A stretch of 64,000 bases of DNA from an uncultured Paracoccaceae bacterium (GCA_947497985.1 CANMIX010000005.1:124001-188000); one strand, 5' to 3'; positions 53,492 to 63,209 are shown, counted from the stretch's first letter. Translations and numbers: made by a program. The notes: generated from the sequence alone by a model not told the origin.

Positions 53492-55400
53492 CCGAAGTCA
53501 GCGTGACTTTGGGACCTGATGCGCTGGGCTGGTCGCTGTGCAGCCCATGTTGGGTTTTGTCCCAGTAAAACGGTTTGAAGATCAGCTCATACAGGGCTTT
53601 GTAAGCGGCAATCGTACCCAACGGGTAGTAAAACAAAAGAGTTGGAGCGCAAAAGGCCAGCCGTTTTCGCCCGCAAGCAAAGGCGGCCGCTATGGCCAGT
53701 AAAATCGATAACGCCTCGCAGCCCAGCATAAAGATCACCAGCCTCTGTGCGCTCCGCTCTGACAGCCCGGTCGCCACCGGGTGGTCAATGTTGAACCACA
53801 TCAACCAATAGGTCCACAGGATCGGAGCCAGTAAGAATTGGCCAACCGTTCCAATAAAAAAGGCCTGCAGTCCAAAAAGCTTCCACCAACCGATGTCTTT
53901 GCGCAATTGCCCGGCGCGACGCATATGGACCAGATAGGTCACCATGAAGCCTTTCAGCCATCGGGAGCGTTGCTTGACCCAGGGCCAAGGACGGCAATTG
54001 GCCTCTTCATAGGTGGTGGAGGGCAGCATTCGAGTTTCATAACCGGCGCGGTACAGGCGCACGCCCAGATCCGCGTCCTCAGTTACATTATGGGCGTCCC
54101 AACCGCCGATTTCCAACAAGACACTGCGCCGGATAAACATCGTCGTGCCGCCCAAGGGCAATACCAATCCAAGCTTTGACAGCGCAGGCAGCACAACGCG
54201 AAACCAACCGGCGTATTCCAATGTAAAACAGCGCGACAACCAATTGGTGGTGGGATTGTAGTAATCCAGCACACCCTGAAAACAAGCCACTCGGGGTGGG
54301 GCATCTGCAAAGGCGCGCGCGACTTTTTCCAACTGGTCCCCTTCGGGGGCGTCCTCAGCGTCCCATACGCCCACCAGATCGCCGCGACAGAAATCCAGAA
54401 CATAATTCATTGCGCGGGGTTTGGTTTGCAGGCCGCCATTACGCGGCACTTCAATCACTTTGATCCAATGGGGCAGGTCGACACGTGCGACGGCGTTTTT
54501 AGTGATGAAATCATCTTCTTCCAGCACCAGGAACACCTCCAGCAGTGTGCGTGGATAGGACAATCTGCCGAGCCTGCGCAACAGATCCCGGCTGATCTCG
54601 GCCTCCTTAAACAAGGGCACCAGAACCGAGATGTTTGGCAACCGTCGCAATTGCCCCTTGTTGGTTGGCAGGGTTGGGTTTTCTGTGCGCTTCAATTGTT
54701 GGATGTGAGACAGCAATCCCACCAGTTTGAGCGACATAAACAAGCACAGGCACAGAAGCGCGGCCAGGGTCAACACGCCAAACACAGCCTGCGGGGCAAG
54801 GGTTAACCCGGCCGCGGGTAGGATCATCAAACCGCATAAGGCACGCTGCACCGTGCGGCTCAACAAGTTTCGGCAACTCATTCGGTTGGGGGTGCGAGAG
54901 GATGCGTTGTGCGCCAGTTCACGGCGGAAATGGGTGGCGATTGCGGCGCGTATGTCCTCTTCATCCGCCAGGACAAATTTCACTTGTGGAAAACTTTCAC
55001 CCAACGCTGTCTCGAGCGTGGCGCGCTCTTCCGGATGCGCGATGGCAATCACAACTGTATCGCCCAGTTTCATCCACGGAACTGCGGTGTGCAGCAACCA
55101 AAAGGTAGGTGCCTTGCGACCCAACAAGGCGCGGCTCATCTGGCGACCCTTTAGGGTTACCGTGGGCATGTCATGTTGATCGGCCAAAGCACGTAACACC
55201 TTGGCACGACTGGCCCAACCCTGCGCAACAAGGATCTGGCCAAGCTTTGCCCTTTGGTGCTGTTGCAAAACCAAAGCCCGCATCAGCCGGTCATTGCTAA
55301 CTGCGTTTTGACGCAGCAGAATTTTCCCTAACAGCGGTCCACCCGCCTGTTCACGCGGTGTCGCAGGGAGCGCAACGTTGGAAGACCAAACTTTTCCCAT
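53448..55400 (-). CDS. MshEN domain-fused family 2 glycosyltransferase
   Basis: A 650-residue membrane protein. The N-terminal region (about 20-170) is a GspE/MshE N-terminal (MshEN) domain with two 24-residue motifs, residues 23-46 and 52-75, exactly 5 residues apart; MshEN motifs of this form bind c-di-GMP in MshE and NfrB. Two transmembrane helices follow (about 186-230), then a GT2 domain: NISVLVPLFKEAE, VWDAEDAPEG, FIRR, TEDADLGVRL and QRSRWLKG (QxxRW type). More helices come at the C-terminus. It should polymerise or transfer a sugar at the membrane under nucleotide control. It overlaps the GntR gene tail to tail. Start by position; the ribosome site is weak. Confidence 0.85.
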   Translation of the reverse strand: MGKVWSSNVALPATPREQAGGPLLGKILLRQNAVSNDRLMRALVLQQHQRAKLGQILVAQGWASRAKVLRALADQHDMPTVTLKGRQMSRALLGRKAPTFWLLHTAVPWMKLGDTVVIAIAHPEERATLETALGESFPQVKFVLADEEDIRAAIATHFRRELAHNASSRTPNRMSCRNLLSRTVQRALCGLMILPAAGLTLAPQAVFGVLTLAALLCLCLFMSLKLVGLLSHIQQLKRTENPTLPTNKGQLRRLPNISVLVPLFKEAEISRDLLRRLGRLSYPRTLLEVFLVLEEDDFITKNAVARVDLPHWIKVIEVPRNGGLQTKPRAMNYVLDFCRGDLVGVWDAEDAPEGDQLEKVARAFADAPPRVACFQGVLDYYNPTTNWLSRCFTLEYAGWFRVVLPALSKLGLVLPLGGTTMFIRRSVLLEIGGWDAHNVTEDADLGVRLYRAGYETRMLPSTTYEEANCRPWPWVKQRSRWLKGFMVTYLVHMRRAGQLRKDIGWWKLFGLQAFFIGTVGQFLLAPILWTYWLMWFNIDHPVATGLSERSAQRLVIFMLGCEALSILLAIAAAFACGRKRLAFCAPTLLFYYPLGTIAAYKALYELIFKPFYWDKTQHGLHSDQPSASGPKVTLTSVTVARAGSRPASGE

Positions 55401-55474
55401 ACGGCATTAACCCTGTGGATGAATACCGTATAAGTAGAGTTGATTTTTTGGTTAAAAAAGCATTAAGAAGTGCT

Positions 55475-55504
55475 TGGGTTCCGCCGTTTTTGCGGCGAAA
55501 CCCA
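55475..55504 (-). terminator. Candidate carA terminator hairpin
   Basis: TGGGTTCCGCCG (55475-55486) pairs with CGGCGAAACCCA (55493-55504), 12 bp with one mismatch, 6-nt loop. It begins 6 bp after the carA stop on the minus strand, without a T run. Confidence 0.5.
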
Positions 55505-55510
55505 TTGAAT

Positions 55511-56674
55511 TCACGATGCTTTGCGCTGCGCCATTGCTTCCGCAAAACGCTCAAACAGGTAGTAGCTGTCTTGCGGGCCGGGGCTTGCCTCGGGGTGTTG
55601 TTGGACCGAGAAGACCGGGCGTTCTGCGATACGGATGCCGCAGTTGGATCCGTCAAACAGTGAAATATGCGTTTCTTCCACGCCCTCAGGCAGCGACTGC
55701 GCATCGACCGCAAAGCCGTGGTTCATCGACGTGATCTCAACCTTGCCGGAATCATGTTCCTTGACCGGGTGGTTGGCGCCGTGGTGGCCGTGGTTCATCT
55801 TGATCGTCTTGGCCCCAAGAGCTAGCGCAAGCATCTGGTGACCGAGGCAAATGCCAAACATCGGCAGGTCAGTGGTTTCCAGAATGGTCTTGATCATCGG
55901 TACAGCATATTCGCCTGTGGCAGCCGGATCTCCGGGACCGTTGGACAAGAACACGCCGTCGGGATTGTGGGCCATAACTTCTTCAGCAGTTGCAGTCGCA
56001 GGCAGAACGGTCACGTCACAGCCTGCAGAGGCGAGGCAGCGCAGGATGTTGCGTTTCGCGCCAAAATCCAGGGCGACAACTTTGTGCGCTGGCGCCTCTT
56101 GGCGATTGTAGCCTTCAGGCCAGGCCCAACGCATTTCGTCCCAACGGTAGGATTGTGCACAGGTGACGTCTTTTGCCAGGTCCATACCTTCCAGACCGGG
56201 CCAGGCGCGTGCTTTGGCAACCAGCGCTTCGATGTCGAACTCGCCATCCGGATTATGGGCAAGCGCGACATGCGGTGCACCTTGTTGGCGGATAGCGCGG
56301 GTCAGACGGCGGGTGTCGATGCCACCAATCGCAATCCGGCCTGTCCGGGTGAGCCAGGATTTCAGCTCTTCCGTCGCGCGCCAGTTGGACGACAGGGTCG
56401 GGTCCCATTTGACCACCATGCCTGCGGCAACTGGGTCGCTGGTTTCATCGTCTTCGGGGTTTACACCGACGTTGCCGATATGGGGGAAGGTAAACGTCAC
56501 AATCTGCCCGGCATAGGACGGATCAGTCATGATTTCCTGATATCCGGTGAGCGCGGTGTTAAAGCACAGCTCGGCCACGGTCTCCCCTGTGGCACCGAAA
56601 CCAGTGCCAAAAAAGACGGTGCCATCGGCAAGCGCCAAGCAGGCGGTGGGCTTGGACGGGGCGGTAACGACCAT
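55511..56674 (-). CDS. carA: Carbamoyl-phosphate synthase small subunit
   Basis: A 387-residue glutaminase subunit for pyrimidine and arginine synthesis. The N-terminal half is the CPSase small-chain domain (ADGTVFFGTGFGATGET), and the C-terminal half is a class I glutamine amidotransferase with FGICLGHQMLALA (catalytic Cys) and HPEASPGP. The start at 56674 has GGAGAG 8-9 nt upstream; two more in-frame Met codons upstream are less likely. carB is not in the window. The gene is monocistronic by appearance, divergent from yqeY. Confidence 0.96.
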   Translation of the reverse strand: MVVTAPSKPTACLALADGTVFFGTGFGATGETVAELCFNTALTGYQEIMTDPSYAGQIVTFTFPHIGNVGVNPEDDETSDPVAAGMVVKWDPTLSSNWRATEELKSWLTRTGRIAIGGIDTRRLTRAIRQQGAPHVALAHNPDGEFDIEALVAKARAWPGLEGMDLAKDVTCAQSYRWDEMRWAWPEGYNRQEAPAHKVVALDFGAKRNILRCLASAGCDVTVLPATATAEEVMAHNPDGVFLSNGPGDPAATGEYAVPMIKTILETTDLPMFGICLGHQMLALALGAKTIKMNHGHHGANHPVKEHDSGKVEITSMNHGFAVDAQSLPEGVEETHISLFDGSNCGIRIAERPVFSVQQHPEASPGPQDSYYLFERFAEAMAQRKAS

Positions 56675-56893
56675 AACGCGACTCTCCATGCGGGTAAAAT
56701 TCACAGGCTTGTAGGGTGCAGCGCAAGGGCGGTCAAGCAGTGCCCGTCGGCATCAGAGCGAAAACTATGCGTTAATTCGGGTCTGGATCGACCTATGATT
56801 AACAAAAAGCGGCGCAGAACAGGCTAAACTTGTCAGGGGCAGGGAAACTGGTTAATGGTCGGTTCTCCTAATCCTGTTGTATGGAAGATAGAT

Positions 56894-57367
56894 ATGGATA
56901 CGCGAAAGCGGGTAAACGACGCATTGAAGCAGGCGATGAAAGACAAAGCGTCTGAGCGTCTGGCAACGCTGCGGCTGATCAATGCTGCCATCAAGGACCG
57001 TGAGATTGCTGCGCGTGGCACTGGCGACGAAGGTGAGATCGAGGACGGTGAGATTCTCGCCATTCTTGGCAAGATGACCAAGCAGCGCACTGAAAGCGCC
57101 CGCGCCTATGAAGAAGGTGGACGCCTGGATCTGGCGGAACGGGAACTGTCGGAGATCGAAGTTATACAAGAGTTTCTGCCCAAGCAGCTGGATGATGCGC
57201 AGATTACGGATGCGATTAAGAATGCGGTTGCTGAAACGGGCGCAGCATCGATCCGTGACATGGGGAAAGTTATGGCAGCACTTAAGGCCAAATTCACCGG
57301 TCAGATGGACTTTGGCAAGGTCGGCGCGTTAGTTAAAGATCAACTGTGTGCCTCTGGCGGTTGCTGA
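56894..57367 (+). CDS. GatB/YqeY domain protein
   Basis: A 157-residue helical protein: MDTRKRVNDALKQAMKDKAS, LRLINAAIKDREIAARG, ILAILGKMTKQRTESARAYE and QLDDAQITDAIKNAVAETGA. YqeY-like proteins share the tRNA-binding tail fold of GatB, but the stand-alone form has no assigned reaction. The ATG at 56894 has GGAAG 6 nt upstream; the upstream ATG extension is not supported. Divergent from carA, as in many alphaproteobacteria, and followed by a good terminator. Confidence 0.92.
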   Translation: MDTRKRVNDALKQAMKDKASERLATLRLINAAIKDREIAARGTGDEGEIEDGEILAILGKMTKQRTESARAYEEGGRLDLAERELSEIEVIQEFLPKQLDDAQITDAIKNAVAETGAASIRDMGKVMAALKAKFTGQMDFGKVGALVKDQLCASGGC

Positions 57368-57404
57368 TCACGTTCAACGCTCCATGAGATGTCGAAGTAA
57401 AAAT

Positions 57405-57426
57405 ACCGCCTTGGGGCGGTTTTTTT
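57405..57426 (+). terminator. yqeY terminator
   Basis: ACCGCC (57405-57410), loop TTGG, GGCGGT (57415-57420), followed by six T. It also lies just before the convergent DUF2244 gene end. Confidence 0.93.
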
Positions 57427-57432
57427 ATGACC

Positions 57433-57918
57433 CTATGCTTTGATGAATAAGGTCTGCAGTTCGTTGAACAGGGCTTCGCGCTCTTCTTCGGACAAGAAGG
57501 CTCCGATCTCAACCTCGCGACCATTGCCACGCAGCGTGACATAGTTTGGCACTGGACCGTCGTTTGGGTGGAGATGGGGCGTGACCCAATATCGGTTTGC
57601 TTGCCATTCCTGCAGCGCTTTGGCGGGGCCATGACGGGTCAGGCGGGCAGTGTTCTGGTCCAGCGTCAAGATCTCAAGGATTTGCGCATTGCCGCGGCTG
57701 CGATCTAACGCCCATTTCAGGCCAAAAAGCGCGACCAGCAGAAATGGCAAAATGCCCCACAACACGACAGAGCCCAAGACAGGGAGCAGAGGTACAAGCG
57801 ACAGCGCCGCTGCGAGGGCGATGACCCGGACATAGCCTGTAGCCGTCAGGGACTGATGCGGCCACAGGTGCAGTTCACCGTCGTGATCGCCGGGTGGCGT
57901 GATCCATTCGTAGGGCAT
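57433..57918 (-). CDS. DUF2244 family membrane protein
   Basis: A 161-residue protein beginning MPYEWITPPG, typical of DUF2244. Two hydrophobic helices (about 28-70) are followed by a cytoplasmic-type domain ending EREALFNELQTLF. It lies directly downstream of ctaD (82 bp), as in many Rhodobacteraceae, which suggests a link to oxidase biogenesis; the function is unknown. The ctaD terminator lies between them. An upstream ATG at 57939 overlaps that hairpin and is less likely. Confidence 0.85.
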   Translation of the reverse strand: MPYEWITPPGDHDGELHLWPHQSLTATGYVRVIALAAALSLVPLLPVLGSVVLWGILPFLLVALFGLKWALDRSRGNAQILEILTLDQNTARLTRHGPAKALQEWQANRYWVTPHLHPNDGPVPNYVTLRGNGREVEIGAFLSEEEREALFNELQTLFIKA

Positions 57919-57943
57919 AATGCGTGCCTGATGTGACATGGAA

Positions 57944-57973
57944 AAAGGGCCCCCGCAAATGCAGAGGCCCTTT
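57944..57973 (-). terminator. ctaD terminator
   Basis: On the minus strand AAAGGGCC (57973-57966) pairs with GGCCCTTT (57951-57944), with a 14-nt loop, followed by TTCC-type T-rich DNA. It is 28 bp after the ctaD stop. Confidence 0.8.
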
Positions 57974-58000
57974 GTTGTCTTAAGCTGAAAGAGCCGCGCC

Positions 58001-59659
58001 TTAGTGGGCGTGTGGCTTGTCCCAGTCTTCCTGCTTGGGCAGGATTTCGAATGTGTGCTCCGGCGGAGGTGACGGCAAGGTCCACTCCAGCGTATCGGCA
58101 TATTCGTTCCAGTAGTTGTTCTGGGTCACTTTGGCGCCGCGCAGCAGCGAGTAGATGACCACACCAAAGAACAGCAGGAAGGACGCAAAGGAAATGAACG
58201 CGCCATAGGACGAGATCTTGTTCCAATATGCGAAGCCTTCTGGGTAGTCGATGTAACGACGCGGCATGCCCTGACGACCCAAGAAGTGCTGTGGGAAGAA
58301 GGTCAAGTTTGCGCCGATAAAGAACAGCCAGAAATGGATCTGTGCGCCCAGCTCGTTGTAGTGACGGCCGGTGACTTTACCAAAGTAGAAGTAGATGCCG
58401 GAGAAGATCGCAAAGACCGCACCAAGCGACATAACATAGTGGAAGTGAGCAACCACATAGTAGGTGTCGTGATACGCCCGGTCCACAGCCGCCTGCGACA
58501 GAACCACACCGGTCACACCACCAACGGTGAACAGGAACAGGAAGCCAAAGGCGAACAACATAGGCGCTTTGAATTCAATTGAACCCTGCCACATGGTGGC
58601 GATCCAAGAGAAGACTTTTACCCCTGTCGGAACCGCGATGACCATTGTTGCCAGCATAAAGTAGGCCTGCTGGTTCAAGGTCATACCAACGGTGTACATG
58701 TGGTGTGCCCAAACAACAAAACCCAGAACACCAATCGCGATGATTGCCCAAACCATTGGCAGGTAGCCAAACACTGGTTTGCGCGAGAATGTCGCGATCA
58801 CGTGTGAGATGATGCCAAAGCCCGGCAGGATCACGATGTACACTTCCGGGTGGCCAAAGAACCACAGGATGTGTTGGTAAAGGATCGGGTCGCCACCGCC
58901 GGATGGGTCAAAGAAGGTGAATCCAAAGTTACGATCCATCAGCAACATGGTGATCGCACCGGCCAGAACAGGCAGGGACAAGAGAATCAGCCAGGAGGTA
59001 ACAAAGATCGACCAAGAGAACAGCGGCACCTTGAACAGGGTCATGCCAGGGGCACGCATGTTCAGGAAGGTGGTGATCATGTTGATCGCGCCCAGAATGG
59101 ACGAGGCACCCGATACGTGAACGGCAAATATCGCCAGATCCATCGAGTAGCCGCCTTCGTTAACTGACAGCGGTGGATAAAGGACCCAACCAACGCCAGA
59201 ACCCAGCTGATCGTTACCACCAGGGCTAAAGACGGAACAGACCGCCAGCATGGTGCCAGCGACATACATCCAGAAGCTAAGGTTGTTCATCCGCGGGAAG
59301 GCCATGTCCGGTGCACCAATCTGCAACGGCATGAAATAGTTGCCAAAACCGCCGAACAACGCCGGAATCACGACGAAGAACATCATCAAGATGCCGTGGC
59401 CAGTGATCAGAACGTTCCAGAGGTGCCCATTGGGCGTACATGGGTCAGAGGCAAAGCCTTCCAGACACATATATTGGACGCCTGGATCCATCAGTTCCAG
59501 ACGCATATAAACGGTGAAGATAACAGAGATCAGACCCACGATCGATGAAACGATCAGGTAAAGGATCCCGATATCCTTGTGATTTGTGCTCATGAACCAG
59601 CGGGTAAAGAAACCGCGCTCGTCTTCGTGGCCGTGACCATGAATGGCTGCATCTGCCAT
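58001..59659 (-). CDS. ctaD: Cytochrome c oxidase subunit I (aa3 type)
   Basis: A 552-residue core subunit with twelve expected membrane helices. It begins [10 protein letters not shown] and then [14 protein letters not shown]. Haem and copper ligands are seen in [24 protein letters not shown] (His and Tyr of the CuB site), [10 protein letters not shown] (two CuB His) and [12 protein letters not shown] (haem His pair). [13 protein letters not shown] also fits. The start at 59659 has an AGGAGG site 9 nt upstream. It is separated from ctaC-B-G-E by more than 40 kb but has a perfect FNR-type box upstream (59769-59782). Confidence 0.97.
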   Translation of the reverse strand: MADAAIHGHGHEDERGFFTRWFMSTNHKDIGILYLIVSSIVGLISVIFTVYMRLELMDPGVQYMCLEGFASDPCTPNGHLWNVLITGHGILMMFFVVIPALFGGFGNYFMPLQIGAPDMAFPRMNNLSFWMYVAGTMLAVCSVFSPGGNDQLGSGVGWVLYPPLSVNEGGYSMDLAIFAVHVSGASSILGAINMITTFLNMRAPGMTLFKVPLFSWSIFVTSWLILLSLPVLAGAITMLLMDRNFGFTFFDPSGGGDPILYQHILWFFGHPEVYIVILPGFGIISHVIATFSRKPVFGYLPMVWAIIAIGVLGFVVWAHHMYTVGMTLNQQAYFMLATMVIAVPTGVKVFSWIATMWQGSIEFKAPMLFAFGFLFLFTVGGVTGVVLSQAAVDRAYHDTYYVVAHFHYVMSLGAVFAIFSGIYFYFGKVTGRHYNELGAQIHFWLFFIGANLTFFPQHFLGRQGMPRRYIDYPEGFAYWNKISSYGAFISFASFLLFFGVVIYSLLRGAKVTQNNYWNEYADTLEWTLPSPPPEHTFEILPKQEDWDKPHAH

Positions 59660-59768
59660 TAAGGTGCCTCCTGTGTACATACCTGCAGGCCGCGCGACAT
59701 CCTCCCGGCAGCCCGAACCCTCAAGAAGAGTTTTTAGAGCGCTCGCCGCAGTGCTTCAATGGCCGAGT

Positions 59769-59782
59769 TTGATCTAGATCAA
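59769..59782. promoter_or_regulatory. FNR/FnrL-type box upstream of ctaD
   Basis: TTGATCTAGATCAA, a perfect TTGAT-N4-ATCAA, lies 110 bp upstream of ctaD and about 130 bp upstream of the divergent HIT gene. It most likely controls ctaD, matching the two boxes at ctaC. Confidence 0.75.
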
Positions 59783-59913
59783 GAATAATTGTCGCGGCTG
59801 GTTGAATTTTTCCGCCGCTTACGGTGGGGAGACGGCGCACAAATGGCGCTTGACCTGATGCCGGTGGAGGTCGAAAACCTGAAAGACCGCTAATTTAACA
59901 GGAGGGCTGCGCA

Positions 59914-60333
59914 ATGGCGAGCTATGATCCCGACAATATTTTTGCCAAGATTTTGCGCGGGGAGATCCCCTCGGAGATGGTGTATGAAGATGACGAGACA
60001 TATGCCTTTATGGACATCATGCCACGCTCAGACGGGCATTTGCTGGTGATCCCCAAAACGCCCTGTCGCAATACGCTTGACGCGACGCCAGATCAATTGT
60101 GTGCAGTGATAAAAACGGTTCAAAAACTGGCGCTTGCGGCGAAGTCAGCCCTTGAAGCGGATGGTGTGACGATCCAACAATTCAACGAGGCCGCAGGGGG
60201 GCAAGAAGTCTTTCACCTGCATTTCCACGTGCTGCCACGCCACGAAGACGTGCCGCTGCGTCCGGCCGGAAACATGGGGGATATGGCGGCCATCAAAGCG
60301 CATGCTGATAAGATCAGAGCCGCGCTTGCGTGA
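59914..60333 (+). CDS. HIT family nucleotide hydrolase/transferase
   Basis: A 139-residue histidine-triad protein. The HIT motif is HLHFHVLP (His-x-His-x-His-x-x), preceded by the ADP-binding segment FMDIMPRSDGHLLVIPK and QQFNEAAGGQEVFH. HIT proteins act on adenosine-5'-phosphoramidate and related nucleotides. GGAGGG precedes the ATG. It converges on lipB. Confidence 0.93.
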   Translation: MASYDPDNIFAKILRGEIPSEMVYEDDETYAFMDIMPRSDGHLLVIPKTPCRNTLDATPDQLCAVIKTVQKLALAAKSALEADGVTIQQFNEAAGGQEVFHLHFHVLPRHEDVPLRPAGNMGDMAAIKAHADKIRAALA

Positions 60334-60341
60334 CGCTTTCT

Positions 60342-60364
60342 GGGGCAGGGCGATGCTCTGCCCC
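60342..60364. terminator. Candidate hairpin between the HIT gene and lipB
   Basis: GGGGCAG (60342-60348) pairs with CTGCCCC (60358-60364), 7 bp with a 9-nt loop. There is no T run. It sits in the 38-bp convergent gap, so a weak two-way terminator is likely. Confidence 0.45.
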
Positions 60365-60371
60365 GACGGCA

Positions 60372-61028
60372 TCAGGTCGGCTGTCCAAAGGTCTCTTCAA
60401 AGCTTTGGCGCAGCGCGACGTCCACATCGTCCATGCCAACCGGCAAGCCGAGGTCAACCAGGCTTGTGACACCAAAGTCTGAGATGCCACAGGGAACGAT
60501 TCCCGTGAAATGATCTAAATCCGGCTCCACATTGATCGAGATGCCGTGAAAGCTGACCCATTTGCGCAGGCGGATTCCAATGGCGGCGATCTTGTCTTCG
60601 GCCATTTGACCCGTCACGGTCTTGGGGCGATCCGGCCGTTCAACCCAAACCCCAACGCGCCCCTCGCGGATCTCGCCTTTGATGTTGAAACTGTCCAGAG
60701 CACCGATCACCCAGGCCTCTAGATCCTGTACAAACCGGCGCACGTCTTTGCCGCGTTTGGCCACGTCCAGCATCACATAAACGACTCGCTGACCGGGGCC
60801 GTGATAGGTGTATTGGCCGCCGCGTTTGCTCTCGTAGACAGGAAAACGGTCGGGGTCGGTCAAATCCTGCCGTTTTGCTGAGGTACCTGCCGTATAAAGG
60901 GGCGGATGCTCCAACAGCCAAATGCATTCATCGGCTTCACCTGCGGAAATACGTGCAACCCGTTCTTCCATAAAGGCAACGGCGTCCTCATAGCTCACCA
61001 AACCCTCTGCGGTGATCCATTCTACCAT
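60372..61028 (-). CDS. lipB: Octanoyltransferase (lipoate synthesis)
   Basis: A 218-residue enzyme that moves octanoyl from acyl-carrier protein to lipoyl domains. Diagnostic blocks are [37 protein letters not shown] and the catalytic Cys in [15 protein letters not shown], with the Lys in the [13 protein letters not shown] region. Start by ATG at 61028 ([15 protein letters not shown]), a standard N-terminus. Convergent with the HIT gene and divergent from the secreted PGB-like gene. Confidence 0.96.
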   Translation of the reverse strand: MVEWITAEGLVSYEDAVAFMEERVARISAGEADECIWLLEHPPLYTAGTSAKRQDLTDPDRFPVYESKRGGQYTYHGPGQRVVYVMLDVAKRGKDVRRFVQDLEAWVIGALDSFNIKGEIREGRVGVWVERPDRPKTVTGQMAEDKIAAIGIRLRKWVSFHGISINVEPDLDHFTGIVPCGISDFGVTSLVDLGLPVGMDDVDVALRQSFEETFGQPT

Positions 61029-61158
61029 TGGCCCAAGCTCCCTCGATTAAGCGTATTTTCCGTTAAACCTACACAAAGCAAGCAAGACAAGACTCGCCAG
61101 ATCGCGCAAGGCTGCGGTATCGTGATTCCATTGTGAGTAATCCATAGAGGTGAGTGTG

Positions 61159-62784
61159 ATGTCTTCCAAGGCGCTTCGGGCCGCAGTGGCCACTTCATTC
61201 CTTTTGACGACGGCCTCTGGCCCAGCAATGGCCAGCGATCTGGGAGCCGCACTTGTTGGAGGGATCATTGGCGGGGTTATCACCAATGAGGTGAACAAAA
61301 ACCGCCGTTCCACGCCGCGCACATCAACGCGCAGTTCAACCGCCTATAATGCCACGCGTGCTGCCAACCGTGAGACGCAGACCGCGCTGAATTACTTTAG
61401 CTTCCCGGCTGGTACGCCTGATGGCGTCATGGGCAGCCGCTCGCGCGCGGCAATGTCGCAGTATCAGGTCTTCATGGGTTTCCCGGCAACTGGAAAGTTG
61501 ACCCCGTATGAGCGCGACTTCTTGGTGACGTCGTTCAACCGCGCCCAAATCGGTGGACCGCAGGTTATTAAAGCTGTGCAAGGTCCCAATGGTGTACGCG
61601 GTCTGCTGCACACATGGCGCGACGAAAGCTTTGGCAAGCCAGCAAGCACCGGCTATGCGGGCCTGCCGATCGAAGTCAGCGAAGCGGTTGATGAAATCGC
61701 TGAAAGTGCCGAACCAACCGCTGAACAGCTGTTGCAACGTTCGGGCTTTATCCAACTGGCGGATATGAATGGCGACGGCAAGAACGACTATATGATCGAC
61801 ACCTCGGTTTCGGGGTCATCGTTCTGGTGCGGGGCCAGCCATTGTACTGTGATGGTTTTTGCCTCCACGCCGGACGGCTACCAGCGTAACGATTTTCTGG
61901 GCCGGGGCGTGACCCCCGCGAATTTTGCCTGCCATCGCGGTTCTTGCACATTGGAGCAAGGCAACACGACCCTTGCGACAACAACACCCGCCCCTGTGCC
62001 AGCCCCCGCTGCGCCAAGCACTGTCTTGGCCTCTAACGAGGCACCAGCAGCTGGTTTGGGTGGTATTACCCTGTTTGAAACACCCCAAGCCACAACCCCG
62101 CAGGCGTCATTGACCAGCCACTGTAGCAAGGTCAGCCTGCTGACCAGTTCCAGCGGTGGATACATGACTGTGTCGAACATGACCGACCCTGAGTTGGCAT
62201 TGGGCGAACAATTCTGCCTTGCGCGGTCTTATGCGATCAACAACGGCGAAAGCATGATGGCTGCGTTGAATGGTGTCACACAAGCCCAGGTCGACAGCCA
62301 ATGTGACCAGTTTGGCCCAGCGGTGAAACCGTTCCTTGCGCAATTGCAAGTCCAAGATGCAAACACGGTGATGAGCAACGTTCAAAAGTTCATCCTGCAA
62401 AGCAATATGTCACTGGACCAGCTGAATAATACAGCTGCGATCTGCTTGTTGTCTGGTTACCGCCGCGACAATATGGATGTGGCCCTTGGCGCTGGGTTGA
62501 TTATGACGGGGCTGGGCAAACGTCCCTATGCCGAACTTATCGGCCACCACATCGCGCTTGGCTTTGGTGCGCCGACATCTGTGCAACGCGCGCAGGATTG
62601 GTACGGTGTTGCTGTGACGGCGCTTGAGGGTGGTGCAGAGGCGGTATTTGCGCCTGGCCAGCCAGAGCGTGTTGGACTTGTAAAGCTTGCCGCAGGTCAG
62701 CTGGGTGGTGCGCCGAAACTGGCCCAACCGGTTCCCGCATCAAGCGATGCGACCGGGTTGCCGACTTTCAGCTTTGGTGACTAA
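61159..62784 (+). CDS. Secreted peptidoglycan-binding-like protein with Ca-binding loop
   Basis: A 541-residue exported protein. A signal peptide (MSSKALRAAVATSFLLTTAS...AMA) precedes a glycine zipper-like AALVGGIIGGVITNEVN and a PGB_1-type domain (about 75-130: LNYFSFPAGTPDGVMGSRSR). DMNGDGKNDYMID (about 205) is an EF-hand-like calcium loop. The C-terminal 210 residues are Cys-containing and helical (LALGEQFCLARSYAIN, CDQFGPAVKPF, TAAICLLSGYRRDN). No family covers the whole protein. The ATG at 61159 has GAGG 8 nt upstream. Probably cell-wall associated. Confidence 0.75.
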   Translation: MSSKALRAAVATSFLLTTASGPAMASDLGAALVGGIIGGVITNEVNKNRRSTPRTSTRSSTAYNATRAANRETQTALNYFSFPAGTPDGVMGSRSRAAMSQYQVFMGFPATGKLTPYERDFLVTSFNRAQIGGPQVIKAVQGPNGVRGLLHTWRDESFGKPASTGYAGLPIEVSEAVDEIAESAEPTAEQLLQRSGFIQLADMNGDGKNDYMIDTSVSGSSFWCGASHCTVMVFASTPDGYQRNDFLGRGVTPANFACHRGSCTLEQGNTTLATTTPAPVPAPAAPSTVLASNEAPAAGLGGITLFETPQATTPQASLTSHCSKVSLLTSSSGGYMTVSNMTDPELALGEQFCLARSYAINNGESMMAALNGVTQAQVDSQCDQFGPAVKPFLAQLQVQDANTVMSNVQKFILQSNMSLDQLNNTAAICLLSGYRRDNMDVALGAGLIMTGLGKRPYAELIGHHIALGFGAPTSVQRAQDWYGVAVTALEGGAEAVFAPGQPERVGLVKLAAGQLGGAPKLAQPVPASSDATGLPTFSFGD

Positions 62785-62810
62785 CTTTTACTAGAATAGC
62801 ATTAAACAAA

Positions 62811-62844
62811 CGGCCCCGCTTTTTTGACGGGGCCGATTTTGTTT
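62811..62844 (+). terminator. Terminator after the peptidoglycan-binding-like gene
   Basis: CGGCCCCG (62811-62818), 9-nt loop, CGGGGCCG (62828-62835), followed by ATTTTGTTT. Confidence 0.88.
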
Positions 62845-62947
62845 CCACTGTCGACAACCTTCGGCAAAAACTCAACCAATTGGCGTTTTGCCTCTTTTCA
62901 AGCAGATACAGCTGGTCTATATGCCCCTTCACCAAGTCTATGACAGT

Positions 62948-63034
62948 GCGGTCGTGGCGGAATTGGTAGACGCGCAGCGTTGAGGTCGCTGTGGGGTAAC
63001 ACCCGTGGAAGTTCGAGTCTTCTCGACCGCACCA
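62948..63034 (+). tRNA. tRNA-Leu (anticodon GAG)
   Basis: An 87-nt tRNA. The acceptor stem is GCGGTCG (62948-62954) with CGACCGC (63024-63030), and ACCA (63031-63034) is encoded. The anticodon loop TTGAGGT gives GAG. There is a long variable arm, as in leucine tRNAs, and GTTCGAGTC marks the T arm. No integrase or attachment repeat was seen next to it. Confidence 0.96.
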
Positions 63035-63209
63035 TTTCACATTTTGATGTGATCTACCGCATAATCCAAAAGACCTTTGACCTTTCGCGCTGATTTGTTC
63101 TCGCTGTCTTGTGTGAGGATCTACGGCGCTGGAGATACTTTCTTTTGCCCCCCTAAGTGATCCCCCCATGGTGAACCCGGCTGTTGACTTTTGTCCTGAA
63201 ATGACATTT
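63035..63209. other. Gap between tRNA-Leu and the GbsR-type regulator
   Basis: About 175 bp with no gene. A frame starting at 63168 would extend the regulator upstream, but it crosses the palindromic operator and has no ribosome site. Confidence 0.4.
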
